Shown: positions 10,387-22,435 of the stretch, one piece after another | Position numbering within the stretch: the first letter of the stretch is position 1 | Layout: each line of letters starts with the position of its first letter | Source: Lithodes maja | Taxonomy: Eukaryota; Arthropoda; Malacostraca; Decapoda; Lithodidae | Direction of reading: 5' to 3' | Length of the DNA: 64,000 bases | Assembly: GCA_037953745.1 (NCBI GenBank) | Contig: JBAKBP010007093.1 | Coordinates: forward strand, 39,325-103,324 | Notes under the pieces: model-generated | Databases searched by the model: none | The model's input: the letters and a program-made list of their open reading frames with translations, nothing else | Told to the model about the DNA's origin: nothing | Made by a program: the position numbers and the translations under genes

Positions 10387-12235
10387 GATTCAAATATATC
10401 AGGGCTCTTATTCATTGGACTAGTAATGGCATAAATGCTACAACGGAAAGCGCTAGCTCCAACCTCTAATGTATATTCCCAGTGAACAAAGAACACAAAT
10501 ACTCTCCAGAGTTCTATATGCAATAATAGGCTATCAAACTCTCAATAAATGTGCATCTATTCTAGGCTTAATGTTATGTGAAAACAGCCTATTACTACCT
10601 ATAACCGAAGGTGCTTGGTTATGGTATGCAAAGTAAGGTGGTAAGAGAGGTTACAGCTTACGTTACTTTAATCAATAAATATCAGGCACTCCTGCATGAA
10701 AGAAAGTGCACTAAAGTCCATCAACACTAACAAGGAATCTTCTTTAAATGTTAGATGCTATAAAGATGCTCGAATCGGAAATGGAACCCAAAAAGGCAGG
10801 CAGCGGAACAATGCTCGTGCAGGCTATGCACACAAAAGGCAGGATATATAATGCAGTCGGGGCCAAGAATATCCTAAACGCTACAACAATAATAATATTC
10901 GCCACGACAATGCAGTATTCCTATCAACAAAAAGAGCCTAAGTCGTTTGCGTCTCAATACATTAAACTAGGCTGCGAAATGCTTGTATAATCATAAACGG
11001 GTATGCATAAAAAGAGTAATTGGTTCATAGACTCCTCTACATGTAAAGGGGTCTATGAATTGGTTTAATATACTTAATGTCTACTGTGACTGATAAAGTC
11101 TAGCTAGAGTCAATGATACGAGATACTGGTGCGCATGGCATGCCGCATAGCCTAGTGCAAATCTCAAGTCTGTGCGTCAAATATTACGTTATAATGAAGG
11201 GTAGCTCTCTTGAGAAACCTTAATACCGAAGTATAAGGCGTTCTCCTGGCGTACCTCAAAAAAAAAAAAAAACGAGCTTAGAACAGTGCAGAATGGTATA
11301 GGCAAAAAGCCCTCATTCGTGCATGCTCTACTCTCAATGGCACACAGACTAGAATTTACCCAATCAACTCCAGTTCTCAGGTATGTCGTGCAGCTTTTAA
11401 CTAAAGCCAGCACTCATTGGAAACAATACCTTATAATATCAGACCCCTAGTCTAGCATTATCTAATCCAGCAGAACACTAATAATTATAGGAAGCAGTAC
11501 TGAACTATATGAATGCTAACCAATGCTTCGTGATCAACTTATCTTAACAACTAACATACATAGGTTATATCAGACCTTAACGCTCAATACAACTGGCCAG
11601 CATGAAGCTGATTTTGCAGAGTTAACCAGAGGGGGTATAATGTTAATAAAAGGTGGTGAAAGATATGGAAAATGAGAGAGATAGGCAGAGGAAAAGATTC
11701 TCAGGTGCAGACGGGGTACAGATATCAAAGGGATAAGAGGGATGCGTTCTAGAAACCAGATCTGAGGGAGAGAGTGGCGAGGGACCTGTATATATACTAG
11801 CACTAGCTCGAACCGCGTGGGAAAAAAGCGGTAACAAGTCCTTCAGCCAATACTAAAGAAGCCAGCCAAACATGACGTCACAAAGCATGGTAAAAAACTC
11901 CCTCAACGAATCCCCACGAAGCCAGCCAGCTATGACGTCATCGAGTATAGCATAACACTACGCGCCTCCTCTCACTCTGTTCTACTCTCTCTCTCTCTCT
12001 CTCTCAATTCCTATCATAACTACTTAATGATAAAACATATACTTTGCAATTAAATATATAAAGCCTTGACATGGGCAAAAACAAAGAGCCTTTCTGGACT
12101 GCCCATGACACAAGCTTTCATATGAAATAAAGCACACAATAATACATCAACTGTAGCCACATCCACTGCCCTGGCGATCCTAGCGAGTCACTGTAGGACA
12201 AGCCATGCGGTTCTAACGGAGTGGTTAACGTCACA
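10387..12235 (-). repeat. 5' LTR of element B, end truncated
   Basis: Same family as 4268-6072 and 44033-45825. The start (TGTGACG at 12229-12235) is intact. On the LINE side the terminal CCCCAGTCGTAACA and the primer binding site are lost. A short stretch at about 11027-11055 not seen in the sister LTR holds an inverted repeat (TTCATAGACTCC with a partner ending GGGGTCTATGAA). Confidence 0.88.
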
Positions 12236-12535
12236 GCATGTACGGTATCGGCGGAGAAGCCTTAGCAATAATGAACTATGGGAGTGACTGCACAGGTGGT
12301 ACTGATTGTCCTTCTCATGACCTGGCTGTTCTAGGGACGTAGGTGCAGAAGGAGGGAGACTACAGGGTAGAAGCTGCGGTCTCTGCTGGGTTGTGGGAGG
12401 GCACTAGGCATGTTGTTCTGCGAAATAAGTTGTTTACTAGGCTGTGGCAGTGCATCCGCATGTTTGTTGCTTCTCCAGGCCTGATGTACCGGGTAGAATC
12501 CGACATGAGGCTGGAGACAGTGCAAGGCTCAGTTT
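12236..12535 (+). pseudogene. Element A interior, unreadable linker
   Basis: Element A resumes after B at the second GCAT. The stretch has a coding-like composition but many stops. By position it should be the linker between integrase and RT of the foreign-lineage segment. No motif is recognised. Confidence 0.4.
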
Positions 12536-13062
12536 AATTCCCTACCGTATAAATCCTGCTAAAAAGCCTGTCGTGAAAACAGAGCTAGACGACGTGTGGA
12601 AAAAAGGGTCTGAGGGATAAAATATATCATGAGTGGTCGTTGCCAGTGAGTTTGCAACCTGAGTTGAGTGGCAAGATCCGTGTGTATGGTGATTTCAAGA
12701 GTGTGGAAGCATTATCCTGACAGACGCCTATCCATTACCTAGAGTTGACGATACCATAGACCGCATCGGGGCTGCATCGCTAATCACGGAGGTAGAACTA
12801 GTGAAAGGTTATTGGCAGGCCCCGTTGCCGGAGAGAGTGAAGAGAAGTGCCAGTCTTGTGATGAACTGGGCAGTTTATCAGTGTCAGGTGTTGTTTTGCT
12901 GCCGGAACACAAGTTGGATGTGTGGCATGCTAAGGGCACTGATAATGTTTTGGCTGATTGTTTGTCACGGGAGGGTTTGTTTGCAGGAGAACCCTCGCCG
13001 TTCAGTCAGTGTGTGTTGAGAGTGGAGAAAACTAGGCTTGCCCCTGTAGTGCAGCCGCCATA
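12536..13062 (+). pseudogene. Decayed RT and RNase H end of element A (foreign lineage)
   Basis: Broken frames give NPAKKPVVKTELDD, GKIRVYGDF, then VDDTIDRIGAASL and VELVKGYWQAPL. These correspond to the N-terminal third of a Gypsy RT (compare GKVRFCIDFRRLNG and LVKGYWQVPL in C). The RT catalytic core is missing, and the sequence passes to the end of RNase H (LDVWHAKGTDNVLADCLSRE). The wording differs clearly from C and D, so this part comes from another lineage. The final codons and following UTR (GTGCAGCCG) again resemble C, placing a second junction near 13000. Confidence 0.65.
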
Positions 13063-13085
13063 AACATATTAAACATGAAAATTCT

Positions 13086-13198
13086 ATAAAAACTCTTTCT
13101 TTAATAGTTAACATTTTTAAGTATGTTATAGCTGAAGTTCTGAGTAGAACCTGTACTTCTCTCAGAAAACTGGGCTAGTAGAAGCTCGCTCTAGGAGC
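13086..13198 (+). other. Conserved 3' UTR module of element A
   Basis: Box ATAAAAACTCTTTCTTT (about 13086-13102), stem TTCTGAG (13138-13144) with CTCAGAA (13161-13167), then GCTCGCTCTAGGAGC (13184-13198). Same order and spacing class as in B, C and D. Confidence 0.65.
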
Positions 13199-13250
13199 AT
13201 AGCAGTATGAATTAAGGTATTGTGTTGGGAGGGGTTTTAATTTTGTTTTG

Positions 13251-13510
13251 ATCTATCTATCTATCTATCTATATGCTCTGGCCCAATCCCCATTTTGGGG
13301 GTAGCCGACTCAAGACAGAGCAAGAACAGGGAAAACACAAAAACAACATAAAACAAAAAATAAACACAGATAAAAAGCACAAACTCACACACATCCAGGT
13401 CACCCAGGAGAAGACCCAGAGACCAGGGTTACCAAGGTCGCTCCAGCACTCCCCCAGCCCCTGACCATCCGGAGAGGTTCCGATCTCGGCAGGCATACCT
13501 GCATACCCTT
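13251..13510 (-). mobile_element. SINE-like retroposon with TAGA tail
   Basis: On the minus strand about 240 bp end in a TAGA tetranucleotide run (13251-13272). The same tail ends the RTE-like LINE at 61050-61063, so this may be a SINE moved by that LINE. A short GC inverted repeat (CCCCCAAAATGGGG) lies just before the tail. It replaces the end of element A's 3' UTR, its polypurine tract and the start of the 3' LTR. The far boundary is approximate. Confidence 0.5.
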
Positions 13511-14845
13511 CACACCTCCCTTGCCACCTGTTCCCGACTTCTACCTATAGAACAATTTCTCTCTCTCTCAACTTCTTACCTCTCATTCTTCCAATCTATT
13601 TAACATCATAACTCCCCTTTGGTTCTGCACGATTTCATATATGGGCTATCATATTATATGCTGAAGCTCTCAGATATTCCATGTTTAGTTAGACATTTTG
13701 GAGGGGTTAACATTTTGTCTGTAGATGTTCGACACACTCGTGGTGTCTCCCTACCTATTTCTTGGTTGTCTGCTGGGCTATTTAATGCTAGACTGGGGTA
13801 AGGCTATTGATGTTGTGATTTCCGATGTGTACCAGGTTTTGTTGAACTTGTACAATCGCAACGGATACGTGGGAAGCCTAGGTTGTCTTTCTGACTGTGT
13901 ACCTTGTGAGTTTAGCACTGTGTTACGAGTGAGGGCTTTTGCCTCTGAAACCCAACACTGTGCTAACTCGTTTTGCTTTGACTTGAAGAGGGTCGCCAGG
14001 AGAGAACCAGATACTAGCGATCTGGATCTCTCAAGAGAGCACCCCGTCATTTAACGTAATTTGGCCGTACAGTCTTACGGACCTCGCTAGGCTACGAGCC
14101 GCTTGCTCAGCCATTGTTTCCTAGCCTACGACATCCCAGCTAGACTTTATTCGCCTAGCAGACACCCGATTAGGATTATAAGCTCTTATGTTATGTATGC
14201 AGCATTTTTATTCACGTTGATTGTAAGCCTAGGTTGTTGTTGAGTTGCACAACCCGAGCAGGCTTTTGCGTTGCCTGAGGAAGTACTTCTTTTGTTGTTG
14301 GAGATAATACTATTGCGCATTTATCGTTATTCCCGTGCCAGTTAACACTGTAAGTCCCTACACTTGTCATATCTTGTTCCTGCTTTATATAACAGTTCAA
14401 AATCCGATTCGATCATCTTAAGCAGCATCAGACTTTCTTCAGAAGATTCCTGTTCGATGCTTTAGGACTTTCATTCACTTTCTTTAATATAGGAGTGACA
14501 GTTTATTATTGTTTAGAGTAACTTTAATTATACCTTCTTCTAGTTTGCATTAAATCATTCCAGTGATTTAATTAAGCTCTCTATCTTTTTCCTTGTATAC
14601 ATTATTAACGTAATTGTATGTTGTTGTGATCAGGCTGTATCAGAGATCATCAGCCTGTAGTAGTAGTGCATTTATACCGAGTTAGAGGATACCCCGCTAT
14701 CGCAGATTTAACTCTGGAGGGTATAGGTGTTTTGTGCGCCGGCATTATAAGTTCGAGGGTTGGATCTAGTGTTACCGTTGTGGCTGTGTGCCTTTCTAGT
14801 CCAATGATTAAGAGCCCTTGTTTTATACGAGTCCCGGTCGTAACA
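13511..14845 (+). repeat. 3' LTR of element A (start missing)
   Basis: From 13880 on it matches 1-966. The part before that resembles the D LTR (TTTCTCTCTCTC, then GAAGCTCTCAGATATT). It ends CGTAACA at 14841-14845, after which sequence unrelated to any LTR begins. Conserved R/U5 hairpin at 14007-14025. Confidence 0.85.
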
Positions 14846-15600
14846 ATTGGAACAGGAAATCGAAAGCTTTTCGATCCCTCAACCGGCGGTCGCTGGTGAT
14901 GGTGTTAGGTCTCACGACTCCACCCCTATGTCATCAGCGGTCGCTGGACCACCTGCCAGTAACGATCCTGTTGGAAAATTACCTCTTCGCCGAGCCGCTG
15001 TTAGTACTTCACAGCTTTGGAGATCTAACATCGCTGCGGGATTATTGTAGATAATGTATATATTGGTGGTGGGAATGTGTCGAGACTCGTAAATAACTCG
15101 ACAGTTTAGGTTTAGTAAACATACTGGAAGTTCAAATTAGGCACCAGTATTAGGTTAAGATATATATCTTTATAAAAGATATGTACTATTTCGTATTAAG
15201 TTTATATGGGTTTATCATCCTTTATAATATCGGATTATCATTACAATTAATCAGGTATATCTTGTAGATAGTTAACCTCGCCGCTGCGCACCCCCTATAG
15301 TATACAGGCACCCCTGTGTGGAGGTATGACGATTTGGGCGACCCTTGCAAATATCGATGAAAAGAACATCAACGTGTAGGGAATGTTCGCGCGCATCGAG
15401 CCATATATATTTGACCCCACAAAAAATGTCGGGTGGGGGGGCGGTCCGTAGTTGAAGAAAGTGGAGCGAATGGCATCGCATGGCCAGATTGTCATAGCGC
15501 GGCAAGATTTCCCGGGTGAATATTTGCGCGCCCAGGGTGTAGAATGAGAGGGAGGAGACGGAGGGTTAGGGCATAATCTCGCGTATTTATCCGATTTTCA
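14846..15600. other. Unassigned flank of element A
   Basis: A 65-codon open stretch at 14847-15050 (+), rich in Ala, Pro and Ser, could be a fragment of an older coding region broken by element A, but it has no recognisable motif. 15060-15280 is AT-rich, and 15280-15560 is more GC-rich with a few CG-dense spots. No tRNA, rRNA or transposase motif was seen. Confidence 0.3.
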
Positions 15601-15654
15601 TCACTTCTATGCTATGTGGAGTATGTGTAGGTACTGTATGTGTAGGTATGTGTA

Positions 15655-16260
15655 CGTATGTAGGCCACCCATATACCACGGAATATGCCGCATATAGACC
15701 AAATATGCGACATATAAGCGAATTATGAGAGAGTTTAGAGGCGGGAACTGAGGTGAGAGAGTTTATGCGGGAGACAAGTGCTTGCGTATCGCTTGAGTGA
15801 GTGCGGGTTTAGCGTGTGGCGGGGCGGTATCGAGAGTTGCCAAGTTGTACAGGGTCTGTTGGCTGTAATATCACGTAAATATCGTATCTTCAGCACTGTC
15901 ATGCTATATATAAAGTACGTGTATGTATGTAGGCCACCCATATACCAAGGAATATGCCGCATATAGACCAAATATGCGACATATAAGCGAATTATGAGAG
16001 TTTAGAGGTGGGAACTAAGGTGAGAGACTATATGCGGGAGACAAGTGCTTGTGTACCGCTTGAGTGAGTGCTGGGTGGCGGGGTGGTATCGAGAGTTGCC
16101 AAGTTGTACAGGGTCTGTTGGCTGTAATATCACGTATATATCGTATATTCAGCACTGCCATGCTATATATAAAGTATGTGAACGTATGTAGGCGACCCAT
16201 ATAACAATGAATATACCGCATATAGACCAATTATGCTATATATAACACTTATGAATGTGT
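15655..16260 (+). repeat. ~265-bp tandem repeat, about 2.3 units
   Basis: GTAGGCCACCCATATACCA or a close variant recurs at 15660, 15929 and 16188 (spacings 269 and 259). Each unit carries GGTATCGAGAGTTGCCAAG and GCTGTAATATCACGTA. Part of the same unit reappears at about 16936-17012 upstream of the minus-strand open frame, so that frame lies inside or beside the array. Confidence 0.8.
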
Positions 16261-16335
16261 TTAGTTGGAGTGAGTGAGTGGGTGAGAGGGAGGGAGGGAA
16301 GTCTGTGTGTCGCTGTCCAAGGCCAGCCACGGCAG

Positions 16336-16926
16336 TCAGCTGTATGTTAGGGCGGCGTTGGCAGGGCCAGTAGAGGTCCTGGATGGCAATATTATGGTTG
16401 TCCCTGTTGCCGTTGCCGTTGTCGCCTTGCCCTTCGTCCCTTTCTTCCCTTTGGCAGGGGCAGGGGAAGGACCAGGGGCAGGAGCAGTGGCAAGGGCAGA
16501 GGCGGCAGGGGCGGCTGGTGGTGGTGGTGGTGGTGGTACGGTGGTAGTGGCAGAGGTACAAGTTTTCTTACCCATGCCCTTCCCAGTCTTCCTAGTGGCC
16601 TCCGCAGGTCCTGCAGCCCCAGGGCGGCCTCCTGCGTCGGTGGTAGTGGTGGCAGTGGTTGCAGTGGTGGTGGTAGTGGTGGTAGCAGTTGCCTGGGTGG
16701 TCGTGGCAGTGTCCCCAAAAGACAATGACCTCTGTGCACTGCTCCTGCTTGCACGTGTTTTATGTGCTTTACGTGCAGGTTCCTCGTCCTCGGAGACACT
16801 CGTGCTGTAGTAATGGAAGTCCGGGTCTTTAGCAGCCACTCTCTGCCTTCCACGGCCGCTGACACCACCAGAAGGAGGGCTGGTTGTGTCATCAGGGCGA
16901 GAGCGTGAGGGATGTCTAGGCTCCAT
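16336..16926 (-). CDS. Hypothetical low-complexity protein (196 aa)
   Basis: The minus-strand frame from an ATG at 16926 encodes a basic start (MEPRHPSRSRPDD), an acidic patch (SVSEDEEPARK), then long Thr/Ala and Pro/Ala tracts and Lys-rich segments (KGKKGTKGK). It would be almost wholly disordered. Much of the openness comes from imperfect GTG-type trinucleotide repeats, which keep all frames open, so it may not be a gene. The upstream 90 bp is a copy of the 265-bp tandem repeat unit. I recognise no family. Confidence 0.25.
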   Translation of the reverse strand: MEPRHPSRSRPDDTTSPPSGGVSGRGRQRVAAKDPDFHYYSTSVSEDEEPARKAHKTRASRSSAQRSLSFGDTATTTQATATTTTTTTATTATTTTDAGGRPGAAGPAEATRKTGKGMGKKTCTSATTTVPPPPPPPAAPAASALATAPAPGPSPAPAKGKKGTKGKATTATATGTTIILPSRTSTGPANAALTYS

Positions 16927-17127
16927 GACAAGACTGTGCTTGTGTACTGCTTGATTGGGTGCGGGGCGAGCGTGTGGCGTGGTGGTATCGAGAGTTGCCA
17001 AGTTGTACTGCACCCACACCAATTTGTAGCCGCCTGGCTGTAAGACCGCAGTTTTGGTACGCGTTCAAAAACTGGTTCTGCAGTGCAGCGGTAAAACTCT
17101 TATTAGTGTTTTAGCACTTGCCGGGTT

Positions 17128-17168
17128 AAATGACGCATTGGTGGATATGAACTGCGCATGCGTCATTT
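17128..17168. other. Inverted repeat
   Basis: AATGACGCAT and ATGCGTCATT form a perfect 10-bp stem around a ~19-base spacer. No coding context. It could be the relic of a palindromic element or a binding site; nothing else supports a function. Confidence 0.5.
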
Positions 17169-17412
17169 TTGGACAAGCGGGTTAATTGCCGGGAACAGAC
17201 AGACTCACTTTATCTACGACCTCGTGAACAACTCCTTCCAACCGCTCCAATACAACCACCTGTTTCATGCTATGTCACTCTAATTCTTATCTCCTAATGG
17301 CCACTATACCTGCTATCTATTCCTAATTCTCTCCTTGAGCTATCCATCACTATCAACGTTTAAAGTAAGTTAACTCTTGTAAGTTTATAGGTAAATTTCA
17401 CGTTGTTTACTC

Positions 17413-18290
17413 TTGAATTCTTACAATAACAGTCCGACTACAAATAGTTCTGAACCTCCTTCTCAACTACCTATACCTCTCACTAAATCTCATACTTCTC
17501 CTTCCTTATCTCAAACATCATCAACGCCATCTGAAAATAGCCCTGAAACTTCTTTGCAACTACCTATACCTCTCACTAAATCTCCTAAGCCCTCTACCTT
17601 TACTCATATCTCACCTACCCCTTCACCTAATCCTTCCACCATTTCTAAATCTAGCTATACCGCCCCTCATCCTGTTCCAAAAAATGCCAAAAATGAAATT
17701 AAGGGCACCATCTTTAATGCCACCTTTATCTAATCCACCATGTCTAAGATCTGGCCGACGTGTGACTCCACCTAAAAGATGGGCCCCCACCTTCAAGCCG
17801 ACCTACAAAAGGCGGGCTCCCACCAAAGCCACCACCTAGCAACATCAGAAGGTCACCGCCACTCCTAGTGCGAGGTCAACTCCTCAACCTGCCCCACCAG
17901 CCCCTAACCCTACTGACACTACCACCACGATGAAGATCAACAGCTTGTTTGTGTCCTCAGACAACACCAGGACTATCATCAACTCTCCTGCCCATCTAGT
18001 TCATGTGGCAAATTCCTCAAAGACTCCTCTTCAACTGACCGTGGAAATTGACACCAACAGCCCTATTGACATCCCTTCAGCCATCTGGTGTCTAGTGCTA
18101 CAAAACCTAGAACCCCCTCTCTCTACCAAAACTTTCAGAACATATGACCTTAGATCTCGAGGCTGAGATTTTGTTTTGGAAGAAGGTGGTGAGATGACGG
18201 GGTTGGGAAACCTTGTCCTTGAGCAGCCTAACAAAACCAGAATAGCTGTCATCAAGGAAACAAGTCGAAGTGAAAGTGTATAACGTGAAC
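17413..18290 (+). pseudogene. Degraded Pro/Ser/Thr-rich reading frames, possible retroelement end
   Basis: A 106-codon frame (17413-17733) contains the repeated phrase QLPIPLTKS. Other frames follow: LRSGRRVTPPKRWAPTFK (about 17740), a motif of the sort found near Pol C-termini of LTR elements, and a 78-codon frame (17930-18166) with DIPSAIWCLVLQNLEPP. A purine-rich stretch GGAAGAAGGTGGTGAGATGA (about 18177-18197) could be a polypurine tract before an LTR. The assignment is weak, and no catalytic domain is present. Confidence 0.3.
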
Positions 18291-19790
<1,500 letters not shown>

Positions 19791-20070
19791 TGGAAAAGTA
19801 TTGTTTTATTTTCCTCCCTAGAACGTTATCAAGCTCAAAACAATATTCATAAGATCCCTTTTCAAGATAATTGTGTGTATTTCTCGGTATAAAAGTACCC
19901 CTGCCAAAGGCCCGTTCCTCCTAAATTGCGGGCTCGCTGTCGCTCACTAGCATAAAATCGGTACCTAAATTACATGTACGGGCTTAAAATCGCCAAACTA
20001 ATGGAGCAGATGTCTTAATTTAAAAAAGCAAAAACTAATGCACTAAACATGAGCGAGAAGGGGTCAAGAC
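19791..20070. mobile_element. Decayed MITE of the AAGGGG family
   Basis: Shares the internal order of the 20618-20980 MITE: CCTAGAACGTTATCAAGCTC, then a GCTCGCTGTCGCTCACTAG block, then ATCGCCAAACTAATGG, then GAGAAGGGGTC. Termini are not preserved; the left end merges with the AT microsatellite and the right end with a C-run and CA repeat (20071-20105). Confidence 0.55.
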
Positions 20071-20264
20071 TCTCCCCCCCCCCCCCCCCACACACACACA
20101 CACACCTTAAAATACCTTACCATTTGAGGTCATTCTATTTTGACAGCCTCCCTTACACTTTCACACTCGACATCGTTATCCGTTAATGTATTACCCTGCC
20201 AAGAGAGAGAGAGAGAGTGTGTAGGGGTGGGGGGGGGGGGGGGGGAGAGAGAGAGAGAGAGAGA
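20071..20264. repeat. C-run, (CA)n, (GA)n and G-run cluster
   Basis: C-run and CA repeat at about 20073-20104, GAGA tracts at 20202-20216 and 20247-20264, and a G-run at about 20226-20245. Simple-sequence DNA with no other signal. Confidence 0.9.
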
Positions 20265-20309
20265 ACCAGTTGTAAACGATATTAACTAGACAAAATAATA
20301 TAAATTTTA

Positions 20310-20523
20310 TACCCTGGTCATTATAGGTAGGCCACATAGATGGACCCCGAACCTATAATAACAAGGTGAGAGAGGAGCAGATTGTATCTATACCCTGGTC
20401 ATTATAGGTAGGCCACATAGTTGGACCCCGAACCTATAATAACAAGGTGAGAGAGGAGCGGATTGTATCTATACCCTGGGCATTATTGGTAGGCCACATA
20501 GTTGGACCCCGAACCTATATAAC
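20310..20523 (+). repeat. 81-bp tandem repeat, 2.6 units
   Basis: TACCCTGGTCATTATAGGTA starts units at 20310 and 20391, with a close variant at 20472, exactly 81 bp apart. Units differ at only a few sites. ATTATAGGT and ACCTATAAT within a unit form an inverted pair. Confidence 0.92.
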
Positions 20524-20617
20524 TCAAAAGGGGCCGGAGCAAGTGGGCATACATTTTCACACCTGTTTCCCGATTTTACGTTTCCTAAATGGTAGAAACA
20601 TTATCTGGGTTAGTTAA

Positions 20618-20980
20618 GGGGAGATGGGCTGTTTTTTTTGGTCTATTAATTCATTTATTCATATAGTTTTTAATTTCCTTGCGAGACCTCCATCGAGCTT
20701 AGACAAATAACCCCTAGACCCCCCTTCAAGATAAATTTGTACATTTTTCTGTAGAAAAATTTCCCGACCGAAGGCCGGTTTCTCATAAAATTACAGGCTC
20801 GCTTTTGCTCGCCAGGAAAAAATCGACACCTAAATAGCACAAAAGGTCTAAAAATTGAAAACGAAATGGGGCGAAATGTGTTAAAACCGCCAAACTAATG
20901 GGCCGAACGTCTTAAAATCTCGAAACTAATGGTGCTAAACACGAAGGAAAAAAGGGGCCAGAAAAACGGCCCATGTCCCC
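20618..20980. mobile_element. TTAA-flanked MITE, AAGGGG family
   Basis: 363 bp with ends GGGGAGATGGGC and GCCCATGTCCCC (imperfect inverted), flanked on both sides by TTAA (20614-20617, 20981-20984). TTAA duplication is the signature of piggyBac-type transposition. No open frame of note. Internal GCTCGCTTTTGCTCGCCAGG and GCCAAACTAATGGG recur in other copies in the window. Confidence 0.8.
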
Positions 20981-21034
20981 TTAAGCCGTTTATAAGTTAT
21001 AGAGGTTAGTGGTCAAGGGTTTTGACCAACTTAT

Positions 21035-21313
21035 AATGAATGAACAATCGTGTGAGACAATAGAACCTATTATGTAGCGGGTTGTAGTGGTGTAACGCTA
21101 CTTAATGAATGAACAATCGTGTGAGACAATAGAACCTATTATGTAGCGGGTTGTAGTGGGTGTAACGCTACTTAATGAATGAACAATCGTGTGAGACAAT
21201 AGAACCTATTATGTAGCGGGTTGTAGTGGGTGTAACGCTACTTAATGAATGAACAATCGTGTGAGACAATAGAACCTATTATGTAGCGGGTTGTAGTGGG
21301 TGTAACGCTACTT
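21035..21313 (+). repeat. 70-bp tandem repeat, 4 units
   Basis: AATGAATGAACAATCGTGTG begins units at 21035, 21104, 21174 and 21244. Units are almost identical; the first lacks one G. The array ends next to the TTAA of the following MITE. Confidence 0.95.
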
Positions 21314-21320
21314 AATTTAA

Positions 21321-21527
21321 CCGATTCAGTATCAGGGACGTCCTTTTCATCATATTCTGGCAACTATTAGACAATTGTATTAAGCTTAGGAAGGACCTCC
21401 AGCAATAATAAGGCTTCAAACCATCTCAACCAACCCTTTTAACTACCACAGATCCTTCCAAAGCTGCATATTATCGTCTAAATATAGCTAGCATAAGATA
21501 TAACACATGTCGCTGGTACTCAAAGGG
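21321..21527. mobile_element. TTAA-flanked MITE, CTGGCTATCATTAGAC family, copy 1
   Basis: 207 bp flanked by TTAA (21317-21320, 21528-21531). Ends CCGATTCAGTATCAG and CTGGTACTCAAAGGG are imperfectly inverted. A central inverted pair (TCTGGCAACTATTAGACAAT; GTCTAAATATAGCTAG) matches the copies at 21987, 25234 and 46067. Confidence 0.75.
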
Positions 21528-21571
21528 TTAAATGGTTACTGTTGTTGTAGTAACACACATAATATAATGTA

Positions 21572-21772
21572 TTCGCTGTAAGTAGGCGATAAATTATGAC
21601 CTCTATCCTCTGTAACTCAAAAACTACTATAGTAATCGAGCTAATATTTCTACTATTTGGGAAGGATCAGCCAGAGAATAGGTGTGGAGATATACAGCCA
21701 ATTTGCTCTAGCCCTTTTTGAGTTACAGAGGATAGAGTTAATGATTTCCCGCCTACTTACAGCGAATAGACT
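21572..21772. repeat. Long inverted repeat (hairpin MITE-like)
   Basis: CGCTGTAAGTAGGCG...TCTATCCTCTGTAACTC on the left (about 21572-21625) and its near reverse complement on the right (about 21715-21772) give ~50-bp arms around ~90 bp. No target duplication identified. Confidence 0.65.
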
Positions 21773-21986
21773 ATAGTACATAATAATAGTGGGATATACC
21801 TGTAGATACATCGACGGAAGATAAACGAAGAAGAACAGATGAGGAGAAGTTGACGACAACGTTAACAATAATATAAGCCACAGTTCATGACGTCATCATT
21901 AATAGCTGTGTTTTTCCTATCTAACCTAATTGCTCTACCAACATGTTCAGGTTTATTTAGATATTTTTCGCTTTCACTTAAATCGA

Positions 21987-22192
21987 CCCTTTTAAGATTA
22001 TGACACATTTTGACAGTATATTCTGGCTATCATTATTCAATTTTAGAGAGTTTACGAAGGATCTGTGGGAATTATATGGACAAAGTCTATCTCATTTACC
22101 CCTCTGTCTTCCATATCCCCATTCTAATCTGAATATAATCGTCTGATAATAGCCAGAAAACAGTAAAATATGCACACCGGATATTGGAAGGG
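21987..22192. mobile_element. MITE, CTGGCTATCATTAGAC family, copy 2
   Basis: 206 bp, ends CCCTTTTAAGAT and ATATTGGAAGGG. Internal TTCTGGCTATCATTA and TGATAATAGCCAGAA form the family's inverted pair. The flanking TTAA has decayed. It holds one copy of the sequence that is tandemly amplified in copy 3. Confidence 0.65.
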
Positions 22193-22431
22193 TCACGTAG
22201 TCAGATGACATGGAACCTCGATGGTTTTGATAAATATTGCTCTGTATTTCCTTGTACCTACTACAATATAGGGCAAATATACTATTGTATCAGCCCTCAT
22301 TGTCATGAGAATTAACTGATGTGATGTAAAATATATATGTATCAAATTTTGTAATTTTCATGACAATAAACTTTTTGAATTGAATTGAATTGATATGGAT
22401 CAGTCATTGTCGCTGATCATTTGATAGATCC
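22193..22431. other. Unassigned spacer
   Basis: AT-rich noncoding sequence. A short AATTGAATTGAATTG run lies at about 22377-22391, right after TTCATGACAATAAACTTTT, and could be the tail of a retroposon in + orientation. Not pursued further for lack of a family match. Confidence 0.25.
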
Positions 22432-22435
22432 TTAA

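Larger units (their letters stand above)
4268..12235 (-). mobile_element. LTR retrotransposon B, Ty3/Gypsy (Gmr1-like), minus strand
   Basis: Two inverted-sense LTRs of one family (4268-6072 is the 3' LTR, 10387-12235 the 5' LTR) flank a Gag-Pol remnant read on the minus strand. GCAT occurs immediately outside both ends, a 4-bp target duplication. Element A resumes on both sides, so B inserted into A. The solo LTR at 44033-45825 belongs to the same LTR family. B lost most of RT and the N-terminal half of integrase. Its 5' untranslated region and gag start are replaced by a piece of an RTE LINE. Confidence 0.9.
1..14845 (+). mobile_element. LTR retrotransposon A, Ty3/Gypsy (Gmr1-like), broken mosaic
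   Basis: Positions 1-966 and 13880-14845 are the same length and differ at about 24 sites by my count, so they are the 5' LTR (cut by the window edge) and the 3' LTR of one element. Between them lie a primer binding site, gag-protease, a shortened pol and a 3' UTR resembling those of C and D. Integrase is largely missing and pol is patched with sequence of a different lineage from about 3970 on. Element B sits inside with a GCAT duplication on each side (4264-4267, 12236-12239), and a 245-bp retroposon interrupts the post-protease region. The element cannot be autonomous. A target duplication cannot be checked because the left flank lies outside the window. Confidence 0.85.

Noticed and set aside
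15295..15495. Minus-strand peptide with AIRSTFFNY resembling the start of alanyl-tRNA synthetase
   Set aside because: Similarity stops after about ten residues and the downstream conserved blocks are absent.
16307..16810. Plus-strand Val/Ala-rich open frame
   Set aside because: Shadow of the trinucleotide-rich minus-strand stretch; no start context or motif.
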